DNA from: a bacterium | GTDB taxonomy: Bacteria; UBA9089; UBA9088 | Direction of reading: 5' to 3' | Length of the DNA: 24,037 bases | Assembly (NCBI GenBank): GCA_003498085.1 | Contig: DNCM01000029.1 | Coordinates: 1 to 24,037, forward strand | Part shown: piece by piece, positions 16,013-23,162 of the stretch | Numbering within the stretch: position 1 is the first letter of the stretch | Layout of the letters: every line of letters begins with the position of its first letter | The notes under the pieces: model-generated | The model's input: only the letters and a program-made list of their open reading frames with translations | What the model was told of the DNA's origin: nothing | Database searches by the model: none | Position numbers and translations under genes: made by a program

Positions 16013-16377
16013 TGGAATATCACCCTACTATTCAGACAACAATTTTTATTTCATTATTTTTGGTAGTATATCTAGTTGTTCTTCTGAAGAATACCATTAA
16101 AAATGCTATTGACCTTTATGATTTCTTGCTACTATCGTCTGTTGCCATAATTCCCTCTATTTTCGTGCTATTTCCTAAATTTTCAGAGTTCCTTGCTAGG
16201 TTATTTGGTGTTGCATTCCCATTTGTCGTGCTCTTTAGTTTATTGTTATTGATTATATTTGTTTATTTATATAGACTTGTGGTTAAAATAAACAATTTAA
16301 ATAATAAAAATATCTTGCTAATCCAAGAGCTTGCTTTACTCTCCAAAAAGATTTTAGAAAAGAAAAATAATGAATAG
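16012..16377 (+). CDS. DUF2304 small membrane protein
   Basis: 121 residues with three hydrophobic segments (about 8-25, 35-56 and 62-86) and a polar, probably helical cytoplasmic tail containing a leucine/isoleucine-rich stretch (about 90-117). This size and layout, directly behind a DPM1-like GT2 gene, is that of the DUF2304 family. Its function is unproven; a role as partner of the GT2 enzyme or in flipping the lipid-linked sugar has been suggested by gene neighbourhood. Start and the GT2 stop overlap by one base (TAATG), and its end overlaps the following gene by 8 bases, so the three are translated together. Confidence 0.7.
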   Translation: MEYHPTIQTTIFISLFLVVYLVVLLKNTIKNAIDLYDFLLLSSVAIIPSIFVLFPKFSEFLARLFGVAFPFVVLFSLLLLIIFVYLYRLVVKINNLNNKNILLIQELALLSKKILEKKNNE

Positions 16378-18091
16378 ATTTTTACTGGGAATCATTCTGT
16401 TTATTTCCTTGTTTTTAAATATATGGGGGATATGGGGAGGCTTACCTAGTAAAGAAAGGACAAATCTGGTTTTTTCCGAATCTCAAATTAAAGGGCTTTC
16501 CAAAATAATGAAAGAAACAAGAGACGAGATATACCAAAGGACAGAGTATTTTGGAAGTGGACCCGTTGGTTTTAAAAATGAAATGTATAGAATAACACTA
16601 GACGGTATTGAACACGAGATATCCAAATTTCACATAGGCTCAGCCCGCTCATTCCTTATTCGTTCTTGCTATCCGGACGAGCAAGCTGTTTTAGCAAGCC
16701 TAGGGAATATGAATCCAAGTAAATTAGACTTTAATCCCCATATGTTTAGTTATGGAGGGTTATATATCTATTTAATTGGATTTAGTATAAAGATTGCGGC
16801 TCTTCTAAACCTTCTTACCTTAACCCCTGATACTACATACTATTTTTTACACCCAGGTGAGATGGGAAAGTTTTTTGTTATTGGCAGACTTGTTGGTGCT
16901 TTGATAGGGGTTTTGGCGATATACATAATCTATCTGATTGGCTCTTTTCTTTATGATAAAAGAACGGGTTTAATTGCTGGTCTTTTTTTGAGCTTGCTAC
17001 CAGCTGTGATTATTTATGCTCATTATTTAAAACCTTATGTTTTCAATCTTTTCTTTTTTCTCTTATCGTTTTATTGGACTTGTAAGGTTCTTTACTCTGA
17101 TAAGATTTCCAATTATATCCTGGCAGGGCTCTTTGCGGGAATTGCGGGTGGAATACTACTTCCGTTCGGCACAATCTTCATTTGTATACCAATAGCACAT
17201 TTAATTAAACGAATATCTACAAAAATATCAATTCGCTCTTTGTTTGAAAAATCCATAATTCTGTCAATCCTATCTGCAATAATAGGATTCATAATTGTTA
17301 ATCCATATCTATTGGTTTCCTTAAAAGAAGCTTTTTCTGAATATATGTTTTTGTCAAGGTGTGTTCCACCTAATTTTTCCTTTGACCGTATTCTTTCCTA
17401 CTCTAAAGTAAGCCTACCTGCAGGTTTTGGTTTACCATTGTTTGTTGTTGTAATAGCTGGGATTTTATACTCTTTTTATAAAAGAGAGAAAATAGATTAT
17501 TTAATCCTTTCCTATATTATTCCTCTATTCTTTTTTATCACAGCAACCACATATCGTTTTATTCACTATGGAATCTATATATTGCCATTTCTCATCCTTT
17601 TATCTGCAAGGGTTTTGGGAATTGGTTTAAAAGGAGGAAGGATGATAAGGCACATTACTCTTATTATTATTTTGTTTGTTTCTATCTACACATTTTTATA
17701 TTCCTTATCTTATGATAGGGTATTTGCAGGAAGAGATATAAAGACCGAAGCAGGGAAATGGATTGTAAAAAATATAGAAAAGGGTGAGTCTATTGGGTTT
17801 AGAAGAGAACCGACCCCGTATGCTCATCCTCCTATAAATATACTTGAATACAAAGTTAGCTGGATAGATGAAAATGGCAGAATTGATCCTTTGCCCAAAT
17901 ATTTTGTTGAGTCAGAGAATGATTCTATTCCGGATGGGTTTAGGTCAATCTTAAAATTCCAATATTGTGAAATAAAAAGGTTTGAAAGGCATCCGGAGGT
18001 CTTTGGGGTTAAACTTTTCTTTGGAAAAAACTATCCTTGGTGGTGGAAAACTCCCAATCCAGATATATTGCTATATAAGCGATTAAGATGA
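16370..18091 (+). CDS. GT-C (GT39/ArnT-like) membrane glycosyltransferase
   Basis: 573 residues, polytopic. The N-terminal segment (about 4-24) is followed by a long extracytoplasmic loop (about 25-130) including Y-P-D-E-Q-A-V-L, where an Asp-Glu pair is placed as in the catalytic first loop of GT-C enzymes. About ten further hydrophobic segments run to residue ~445, with V-N-P-Y near 310 as in this family, and the last ~120 residues are a soluble extracytoplasmic domain ending in W-W-W-K-T-P. Such enzymes use polyprenyl-phosphate sugars, exactly what the GT2 gene two places upstream should make. The acceptor (lipid A, O-antigen, protein) is unknown. Its 3' end shares TTAAGATGAA with the lptF 3' end. 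Confidence 0.75.
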   Translation: MNRFLLGIILFISLFLNIWGIWGGLPSKERTNLVFSESQIKGLSKIMKETRDEIYQRTEYFGSGPVGFKNEMYRITLDGIEHEISKFHIGSARSFLIRSCYPDEQAVLASLGNMNPSKLDFNPHMFSYGGLYIYLIGFSIKIAALLNLLTLTPDTTYYFLHPGEMGKFFVIGRLVGALIGVLAIYIIYLIGSFLYDKRTGLIAGLFLSLLPAVIIYAHYLKPYVFNLFFFLLSFYWTCKVLYSDKISNYILAGLFAGIAGGILLPFGTIFICIPIAHLIKRISTKISIRSLFEKSIILSILSAIIGFIIVNPYLLVSLKEAFSEYMFLSRCVPPNFSFDRILSYSKVSLPAGFGLPLFVVVIAGILYSFYKREKIDYLILSYIIPLFFFITATTYRFIHYGIYILPFLILLSARVLGIGLKGGRMIRHITLIIILFVSIYTFLYSLSYDRVFAGRDIKTEAGKWIVKNIEKGESIGFRREPTPYAHPPINILEYKVSWIDENGRIDPLPKYFVESENDSIPDGFRSILKFQYCEIKRFERHPEVFGVKLFFGKNYPWWWKTPNPDILLYKRLR

Positions 18092-18092
18092 A
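18083..18092 (+). repeat. Ten-base direct repeat of the lptF 3' end
   Basis: TTAAGATGAA at 18083-18092 spans the stop of the GT-C gene and is identical to 11394-11403 across the lptF stop; both are preceded by an A-A-G lysine codon a few bases upstream, and both are followed within 15 bases by CTGTAT. It lies at the right end of the inserted cassette and could be a recombination scar, but ten bases in AT-rich DNA may also be chance. Confidence 0.35.
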
Positions 18093-18178
18093 GTGATGTC
18101 TGTATCAAAAAGTATATTCGGATTTGTAGCTTTAATTATTTTTTTATATTTTTATTTTCTTTCTTAGTTTAGACTAAA

Positions 18179-18193
18179 ATGAAGCTTCTTACT
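18179..18193 (+). repeat. Second copy of the 15-base lptG start
   Basis: ATGAAGCTTCTTACT, the functional start of lptG, matching 11399-11413 at 14 of 15 bases. Together the two copies bracket the six-gene cassette (11414-18178). Confidence 0.75.
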
Positions 18194-19198
18194 CTCTATC
18201 TTCTTTCTATTTTAATCAAGCCTTTTTTTATTGCACTTATTCTTCTCCAAGGCATCCTTATTATTGGCCATTATTTTAATAGCCTTGAGATGTTTCTTAC
18301 ATATAAACCAGATCTTTTCCTCATTATTAAATATATAATGGCAAGAGTTCCAGAAAACCTTATATTAACTATTCCAACCGCAGGAGTTATTGCTGTCCTT
18401 TCTACATCAACAAGGCTTGTCTCAAAAAGAGAACTTACCTGTCTTTTTTCATCGGGAATAAAATCCATATCAGTTGTTATCCCTGTTTTTTCTTTTTTTC
18501 TTTTTTTTTCCATAACATCCTTTTTTGTCATGGAATTTCTTGTACCCCGTGCAAAACTTTCTTATTACTTGCTTAAAAAAAGAATAAAAAAGGAGCAATT
18601 TTACGAGAAAAAAGCAATAAATCTTAAAATAGGTGATTTCTTTATAGCGATTTCTGAAATAGACGGGAATATCATAAAGGATATAAGGATTCAAAGTGAA
18701 GGTTTACTTATCTTGGGAAAAATAGGAGAATACAAGAATGGTATGTGGTATCTTAAGGGTGGAATAGAAAGGGAAATAAAGGATGGTGAGGTAAAAATAG
18801 AAAAGGAGATCTCAAACATTCCGTTTTTCCTAAGTCCCAATGAGTTGCTTCTATTATCTTTACCTCTAGACAACACAACAAGATTAAGCAAGATTTTGTC
18901 TTGTATTTTACTTACAAATAAACTTAGAATGGAAAACAATGAATATGTCAGAGAGTTTCATAAAAGGATAGCAATCTGCTTCAGTAGTATCGTCCTTTCA
19001 ATCCTTGGCCTTGGAATAATAATGAGTAATTTAAAATTTGCTTCTTATGGAAGCATTGGAATTGGCTTGCTCATCTCTTTCTTGTATTGGCAAGGCTTTT
19101 TCTTTTTCTCATCCCTCAATGCTTCTTCTTTACTTTCTCCATGGGCAATGAATATAATTTATATGTCTATTGGAATAAGATTGCTATCTGTTAGATAA
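18179..19198 (+). CDS. lptG: LptF/LptG (YjgP/YjgQ) family permease, LptG-like
   Basis: 339 residues, partner of the permease at 10365-11402 in lipopolysaccharide export. Same build: three membrane segments in the first ~120 residues (about 8-30, 45-75, 97-120), a periplasmic beta-rich domain (about 125-255), and three C-terminal segments (about 262-339). The family motif appears as L-T-I-P-T-A-G-V-I-A-V-L near 62-73. The gene begins M-K-L-L-T-L-Y, and its first five codons are duplicated at 11399 overlapping lptF. Between the GT-C stop and this ATG are 87 very AT-rich bases; TTGTAG (18124-18129)-N17-TATTTT (18147-18152) is the only promoter candidate and no Shine-Dalgarno is seen. It converges on pth with a 9-base gap. 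Confidence 0.85.
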   Translation: MKLLTLYLLSILIKPFFIALILLQGILIIGHYFNSLEMFLTYKPDLFLIIKYIMARVPENLILTIPTAGVIAVLSTSTRLVSKRELTCLFSSGIKSISVVIPVFSFFLFFSITSFFVMEFLVPRAKLSYYLLKKRIKKEQFYEKKAINLKIGDFFIAISEIDGNIIKDIRIQSEGLLILGKIGEYKNGMWYLKGGIEREIKDGEVKIEKEISNIPFFLSPNELLLLSLPLDNTTRLSKILSCILLTNKLRMENNEYVREFHKRIAICFSSIVLSILGLGIIMSNLKFASYGSIGIGLLISFLYWQGFFFFSSLNASSLLSPWAMNIIYMSIGIRLLSVR

Positions 19199-19207
19199 TG
19201 TAGTATA

Positions 19208-19768
19208 TTACGATCTATTATACTCGCTCATCGCCCTATCCAAACTCTCTTTTGTAATCATTATACAAGCATTTTTTGCTAATTGGCATCCTTTATCCAA
19301 AAGCTTTCTCTCATCTTTTCCCGGTACACCAAGAACATAGTCAATAGGGTCTTGGTCTTTTGGCTTTCCAATCCCAACCTTTATTCTTGGAAATTCCTTT
19401 GTCTTAAGGTGAAAAATAACGGAGGAAACTCCTTTATGTCCTGCAGATTCTCCACTTTTTTTTATTTTTATCCTACCAGGCTCAATATCCATATCATCAT
19501 ATATAAGAACAAAAAGATTTGGTTTTAATCTTTGGTATATGGATAAAACATTTATCCCGCTTTTATTCATAAAACAATTGGGTTTTGCAAAAAATATTTG
19601 GGCATCATCGATCTTTCCACATCCAATTGAACCATCTTTATCCTTTTTAAGCTTTATTCCTAGTTCCTTACTTAAAATGTCAATTACCCGAAAACCCAGA
19701 TTATGCCTTGTTTTTTTGTATAGAGGGCCTGGATTCCCTAGCCCAACAAATAATAACAATGGGTACAT
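19208..19768 (-). CDS. pth: Peptidyl-tRNA hydrolase
   Basis: 186 residues. Releases tRNA from stalled peptidyl-tRNA. Seen: V-G-L-G-N-P-G at 8-14 (Asn12), T-R-H-N-L-G at 20-25 with the catalytic His22, F-M-N-K-S-G around Asn68, and Y-D-D-M-D with Asp91. In E. coli the next substrate-contact motif reads G-H-N-G (Asn114), whereas here it is G-H-K-G (His111, Lys112), a substitution of a residue usually described as important for peptidyl-tRNA binding. Otherwise size and order are normal. It follows rplY by 33 bases on the same strand in the classic prs-rplY-pth order; a weak promoter TTGGAA-N18-TAAACT covers the end of rplY. Convergent with lptG. Confidence 0.92.
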   Translation of the reverse strand: MYPLLLFVGLGNPGPLYKKTRHNLGFRVIDILSKELGIKLKKDKDGSIGCGKIDDAQIFFAKPNCFMNKSGINVLSIYQRLKPNLFVLIYDDMDIEPGRIKIKKSGESAGHKGVSSVIFHLKTKEFPRIKVGIGKPKDQDPIDYVLGVPGKDERKLLDKGCQLAKNACIMITKESLDRAMSEYNRS

Positions 19769-19801
19769 TATGATAAAAAGGTTAGTTTAGTAGTACAGAG
19801 G

Positions 19802-20437
19802 CTATTCTTCCAATTCTTTTTCTTTCTTCCCCCTCTTTATAACCTCTGGTTCTATCGATTCTTCCTCAACAGTAACCTCCTCTTCCTTCTTAATCCTTGG
19901 GGCAATTATTGAAAAAAGAAGCTTATCCTTATCCTCAAAAATCTCTATCCCTTCATATTCAGGAAGATTACTTATGAAAAACATATCCCCAATTTTCAAA
20001 TTACCTACATCGACTTCTAACTTCTCTGGAATATTTGAAGGAAAGCATTTTATACCAAGCTGATAAATGTGTTGTTCAAAAACTCCACCTTCCTCCACTC
20101 CACGCGGAACACCAACAGGGGTTATTTCAACATTAACCTCTATTTTTTCTTTTAAACTGACTCTCATGAGATCTATATGGATTATTTGGTTTTTGATGGG
20201 GTCTACTTGTTTCTCCTTTATAAGAACATGTTCTCTTTTCCCATTTATCATAATATCAAAAATAGGCATTTTTCTATGGATAAAAAAGAAAAGTTTTCTT
20301 TTTTCTACATAAAAAGGGATGGATTCTTTTTTTGCTCCATACAGAATACCTGGAAGATAGCCCTTATTCCTTAAATCTGTAAGCCTTCCCTTTGTCCCAA
20401 TCTCCCTTTTTTCTATACGCAAAATATTCTCTTCCAT
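19802..20437 (-). CDS. rplY: 50S ribosomal protein L25/general stress protein Ctc
   Basis: 211 residues, the long (TL5/Ctc) form. The N-terminal 5S rRNA-binding domain (about 1-90) begins L-R-I-E-K-R-E-I-G-T-K-G and includes G-Y-L-P-G-I-L-Y-G and H-I-D-L-M-R-V; the C-terminal Ctc beta domain (about 95-180) contains V-E-I-T-P-V-G-V-P-R-G-V-E-E-G-G-V. A glutamate-rich tail (about 183-211) ends in K-E-K-E-L-E-E. The ATG at 20437 is one base after the prs TAA; a TTG at 20446 would add three residues and overlap prs, and is less likely. Translation is probably coupled to prs. The order prs-rplY-pth is conserved in many bacteria. Confidence 0.92.
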   Translation of the reverse strand: MEENILRIEKREIGTKGRLTDLRNKGYLPGILYGAKKESIPFYVEKRKLFFFIHRKMPIFDIMINGKREHVLIKEKQVDPIKNQIIHIDLMRVSLKEKIEVNVEITPVGVPRGVEEGGVFEQHIYQLGIKCFPSNIPEKLEVDVGNLKIGDMFFISNLPEYEGIEIFEDKDKLLFSIIAPRIKKEEEVTVEEESIEPEVIKRGKKEKELEE

Positions 20438-20438
20438 C

Positions 20439-21368
20439 TTAATCAAACAGAGAACTTATGGATGTTTCCTCATTTGTTCTCTTTATAGCCTCACCAAATA
20501 GATTGGCAACAGAAAGAACTTTTATTTTCTTTGTTTTTATTTCCTTTATCGAAATCGTATTACAAACAACAACCTCCTCTATCTCTGATGCATCAATCCT
20601 TTCTTGAGCATTTCCAGAAAGAACCGGGTGTGTACATGCAACATGAACGGTTAAAGCCCCTTCTTCTTTTAAAACCCTAGCTGCATTTACAACTGTTCCA
20701 CCTGTATCAATAAGGTCGTCAAAGATAATAACATTTTTATTATAAACATCCCCGATAACATTTAAAATCTCTGATCTATTCTTTTCTGGCCTTCTTTTAT
20801 CTATAATACCAAGTCCTGCATTAAGCCTTTTTGCAACTGCCCTTGCCCTTTCAACACCCCCTGTATCTGGGGAGACAATTATCATGTTACTTCCTTTTTT
20901 TCTAAAATAATCAATAATTATTGGCGATGAGAATAGGTGGTCAACAGGTATATCAAAAAAACCCTGAATCTGGCCCGCATGGAGATCCATTGTCAATATT
21001 CTAGAACAACCTGCAGTTGTAATAAGGTTTGCAGCAAGCTTTGATGTGATGGGAACACGTGGCTCTACTTTCCTATCCTGCCTTGCATAGCCAAAGTACG
21101 AAATGACTGCAGTGATCCTCCTTGCAGATGACCTCTTTAGAGCATCTATGATTATAAGAAGCTCCATAAGGTTTAAGTTTGTTGGTGGCGATGTTGGCTG
21201 AATCACATAGACATCCGCACCTCTCACATTTTCTTTTATCCTGACATATGTTTCACCATCAGAAAAATCGCCAATCTCTATTCCTGAAAGTGGAATTCTA
21301 AGATAGCTAACTATTTCTTCTGCTAGTTGCGTATTTGCCCTTCCAGAAAAAATTTTAATATTTTCCAT
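20439..21368 (-). CDS. prs: Ribose-phosphate pyrophosphokinase
   Basis: 309 residues. Makes PRPP from ribose 5-phosphate and ATP for nucleotides, histidine and tryptophan. Seen: F-S-G-R-A-N at 7-12, F-S-D-G-E-T-Y near 35-41, the ATP-flexible-loop region F-G-Y-A-R-Q-D-R-K near 92-100, M-D-L-H-A-G-Q-I-Q-G-F-F, and the PRPP-binding loop F-D-D-L-I-D-T-G-G-T near 218-227. Length matches class I enzymes. It heads the prs-rplY-pth operon. The start is firm: a consensus promoter ends 6 bases before the ATG and there is no ribosome binding site, so the mRNA is predicted to be leaderless. Confidence 0.96.
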   Translation of the reverse strand: MENIKIFSGRANTQLAEEIVSYLRIPLSGIEIGDFSDGETYVRIKENVRGADVYVIQPTSPPTNLNLMELLIIIDALKRSSARRITAVISYFGYARQDRKVEPRVPITSKLAANLITTAGCSRILTMDLHAGQIQGFFDIPVDHLFSSPIIIDYFRKKGSNMIIVSPDTGGVERARAVAKRLNAGLGIIDKRRPEKNRSEILNVIGDVYNKNVIIFDDLIDTGGTVVNAARVLKEEGALTVHVACTHPVLSGNAQERIDASEIEEVVVCNTISIKEIKTKKIKVLSVANLFGEAIKRTNEETSISSLFD

Positions 21369-21374
21369 AAAAAA

Positions 21375-21403
21375 AGTTTAGCTATTTTCTTGTGTTTTGT
21401 CAA
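21375..21403 (-). promoter_or_regulatory. prs promoter, -10 box 6 bases before ATG
   Basis: On the minus strand: TTGACA (21403-21398, perfect), a 17-base spacer, TAAACT (21380-21375), six T residues, then the prs ATG at 21368. The gap is pure T, so no Shine-Dalgarno can exist; transcription is predicted to start at the A of the ATG. Confidence 0.8.
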
Positions 21404-21475
21404 TACCAAGGTTTTCTTTCGATTAAAAATTAAAAAAGTTTTTCAGCCCTTATAAACTTTATTTGCATAAAAAAT

Positions 21476-21910
21476 TTATTCAACCTCTTCTAAAAACCGC
21501 TTCTTTCTTTTTGGAATTAGTGCCGTAACCATACTCTCTATCTCCTGGTGGATGCTTTTTAAGTAATTTACTCCCTCTTCTGCATTTTTGATATGGAGAA
21601 GAAAATCTGAATCCTTTGGAGAAACCTTAAGTTTTTTCTCTACCTCTTCAAGAACTGAAAACATCTCTCTTTGTTTCTCTTCTATCCTTTCCTCGTCTGA
21701 AAGGACTACATCAGTATATCCATAGTTTGTAAATCTTATCGCATCGCAGGTCTCATCTACCACTTTTATAAGAGAAAGAACCTTTTTTGATTCATTTAAC
21801 CTACATTCATCGTCAAGTCCCCTCAATACTTCATCAAGCCCTTCTTTTAAAAGAAAAAGCCTCTTTACAAGAACACTCCTTACCTTCTTATCCTTTTCTT
21901 TAAAGTCCAT
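21476..21910 (-). CDS. Hypothetical helical protein
   Basis: 144 residues; family not recognised. It is highly charged (rich in Lys, Glu and Asp), without membrane segments, signal peptide or cysteine motif, and its pattern of hydrophobic residues suggests an all-helical, possibly coiled-coil protein. The two cysteines and the stretch N-Y-G-Y-T-D-V-V near the middle are the only distinctive elements. The ATG overlaps the argD stop by 11 bases and is preceded by AGAGGG at good spacing, so it is a genuine second gene of the argD unit. Nothing ties it to arginine metabolism. The 107 bases downstream to prs hold the prs promoter and no clear terminator. Confidence 0.65.
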   Translation of the reverse strand: MDFKEKDKKVRSVLVKRLFLLKEGLDEVLRGLDDECRLNESKKVLSLIKVVDETCDAIRFTNYGYTDVVLSDEERIEEKQREMFSVLEEVEKKLKVSPKDSDFLLHIKNAEEGVNYLKSIHQEIESMVTALIPKRKKRFLEEVE

Positions 21911-23054
21911 TCAAAACCCTCTTAAGTATTGAAACCCCTTCGTCTATCTCTTCCTTTGTAATTATAAGGGGTGGAAGAAGTCTTACGCAAGAAGAATTTG
22001 GAGCATTTACAAGCAATCCATTTTTAAAACACATCTTTACTACACTATTTGCATCACCGTCTATTTCTATTCCAATCATAAGCCCCATACCTCTTACTTC
22101 TTTTATCCGGGGAAGCCTTCTGAGTTTCTCTTTTAAACAATTACCATTTTCACGAACACCGGCCAGAAGCTCTTTGTTTAGAATAGACAAAACAGACAAA
22201 CCTGCCCTTGTTGCAATTGGATTACCCCCAAGTGTTGATGCATGCATACCAGGACCCAAAAGTTCACCTAAGCCTTTTCTTGCAATCATACAACCAATAG
22301 GTATCCCGCCACCAAGACCCTTTGCCAGGGTTATTATATCTGGTATCACTCCATATTCCTGATAAGCAAAAAGACTTCCTGTTCTTCCAATTCCTGTTTG
22401 CACCTCATCAAAGATAAGGAGAATATCCTCTTTATTGCACAATTTTCTTAATCCCTCAAGGAATTCTTTATCTGCAGGATAAACGCCCCTCTCTCCCTGA
22501 ATTGGCTCAACCATAATTGCAGATGTTTCTTCGTCTATTTCTATTGATGATAAATTATTAAATTCAAAATGAGAAAAATGAGGAACCAAAGGCTTAAATC
22601 CTTTTTGTACTTTTTCCTGAGCTGTTGCGGATAGAGTTGCCAAGGTCCTTCCATGGAATGAACCCTCCGCCGTAAGAATCTTAAACCTTCCATCTCTGTA
22701 TAGTCTTGCAAGTTTAATAGCAGCCTCATTTGCCTCTGCCCCTGAATTTGCAAAAAAGACTTTACCCTCAAGAGAAAGCTCTGAAAGCATTTTTGCTAAT
22801 AGGAGCTGTAGTTCTGTGTGGTATAGATTTGATGTATGAATGAGGGTTTGAAGTTGAAGTTTTATCTCCTCAACAAAGACAGGATGACAGTGACCAAGTG
22901 ATAGGACGCCTAGTCCTCCAACAAGATCTAAATATGAATTTCCTTCTGCATCATAAACCCGAGAGCCTATACCCTTAACAAAGAGGGCATCAGGCCTTGT
23001 ATATGTTGGACACAGATACTCTTTTTCGTATAAAATTGCATCCCTGCTATTCAT
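21900..23054 (-). CDS. argD: Acetylornithine aminotransferase (class III PLP aminotransferase)
   Basis: 384 residues from the ATG at 23054. Class III PLP enzyme; ArgD interconverts N-acetylornithine and N-acetylglutamate semialdehyde in arginine synthesis. Seen: N-S-G-A-E-A-N-E-A-A-I-K at 103-114, F-H-G-R-T at 134-138, F-D-E-V-Q-T-G near 215-221 with Asp216 for the PLP ring, the Schiff-base lysine Lys245 in L-A-K-G-L-G-G-G, and S-T-L-G-G-N-P at 273-279. An ATG 36 bases upstream would add a hydrophobic extension and begin inside the promoter spacer, so it is rejected. Related activities (ornithine or succinyl-ornithine aminotransferase) cannot be excluded, since no other arg genes are present. 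Predicted leaderless. Confidence 0.88.
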   Translation of the reverse strand: MNSRDAILYEKEYLCPTYTRPDALFVKGIGSRVYDAEGNSYLDLVGGLGVLSLGHCHPVFVEEIKLQLQTLIHTSNLYHTELQLLLAKMLSELSLEGKVFFANSGAEANEAAIKLARLYRDGRFKILTAEGSFHGRTLATLSATAQEKVQKGFKPLVPHFSHFEFNNLSSIEIDEETSAIMVEPIQGERGVYPADKEFLEGLRKLCNKEDILLIFDEVQTGIGRTGSLFAYQEYGVIPDIITLAKGLGGGIPIGCMIARKGLGELLGPGMHASTLGGNPIATRAGLSVLSILNKELLAGVRENGNCLKEKLRRLPRIKEVRGMGLMIGIEIDGDANSVVKMCFKNGLLVNAPNSSCVRLLPPLIITKEEIDEGVSILKRVLNGL

Positions 23055-23061
23055 CTTTAAA

Positions 23062-23090
23062 ATTTTATATAAAAAGAAGGTTATTTGCAA
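23062..23090 (-). promoter_or_regulatory. argD promoter, -10 box 7 bases before ATG
   Basis: On the minus strand: TTGCAA (23090-23085), a 17-base spacer, TAAAAT (23067-23062), then TTTAAAG and the argD ATG at 23054. No Shine-Dalgarno is present. The region is AT-rich, so the -10 call is less certain than for prs or aroD. Confidence 0.6.
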
Positions 23091-23105
23091 AGTGCTTTTT
23101 AAAAT

Positions 23106-23135
23106 TTGACTTCTTTTTTATTTAAAAGTTAAAAT
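23106..23135 (+). promoter_or_regulatory. Promoter of the cyclophilin-asnB unit
   Basis: TTGACT (23106-23111), an 18-base spacer and TAAAAT (23130-23135). Transcription would start near 23142, giving a leader of about 21 bases that carries a strong ribosome binding site. Divergent from the argD promoter. Confidence 0.55.
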
Positions 23136-23148
23136 AATTAAAATTATT

Positions 23149-23155
23149 AAGGAGG
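23149..23155 (+). promoter_or_regulatory. Strong Shine-Dalgarno sequence
   Basis: AAGGAGG, complementary to the canonical anti-Shine-Dalgarno, seven bases before the ATG at 23163. It shows that ordinary Shine-Dalgarno initiation exists in this organism alongside the apparent leaderless starts. Confidence 0.85.
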
Positions 23156-23162
23156 TTAGGAA

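Noticed and set aside
11414..18178. The cassette as a classical transposon with terminal inverted repeats
   Set aside because: Only a 7-base TGATACA match is found in inverted orientation near the two ends, and there is no transposase or integrase gene inside; the 15-base duplication alone does not define the mechanism.
19202..19224. Inverted repeat AGTATA...TATACT between lptG and pth as a bidirectional terminator
   Set aside because: The stem is only six A/T-rich pairs with an 11-base loop and no T tract follows on either strand, so it is too weak to call.
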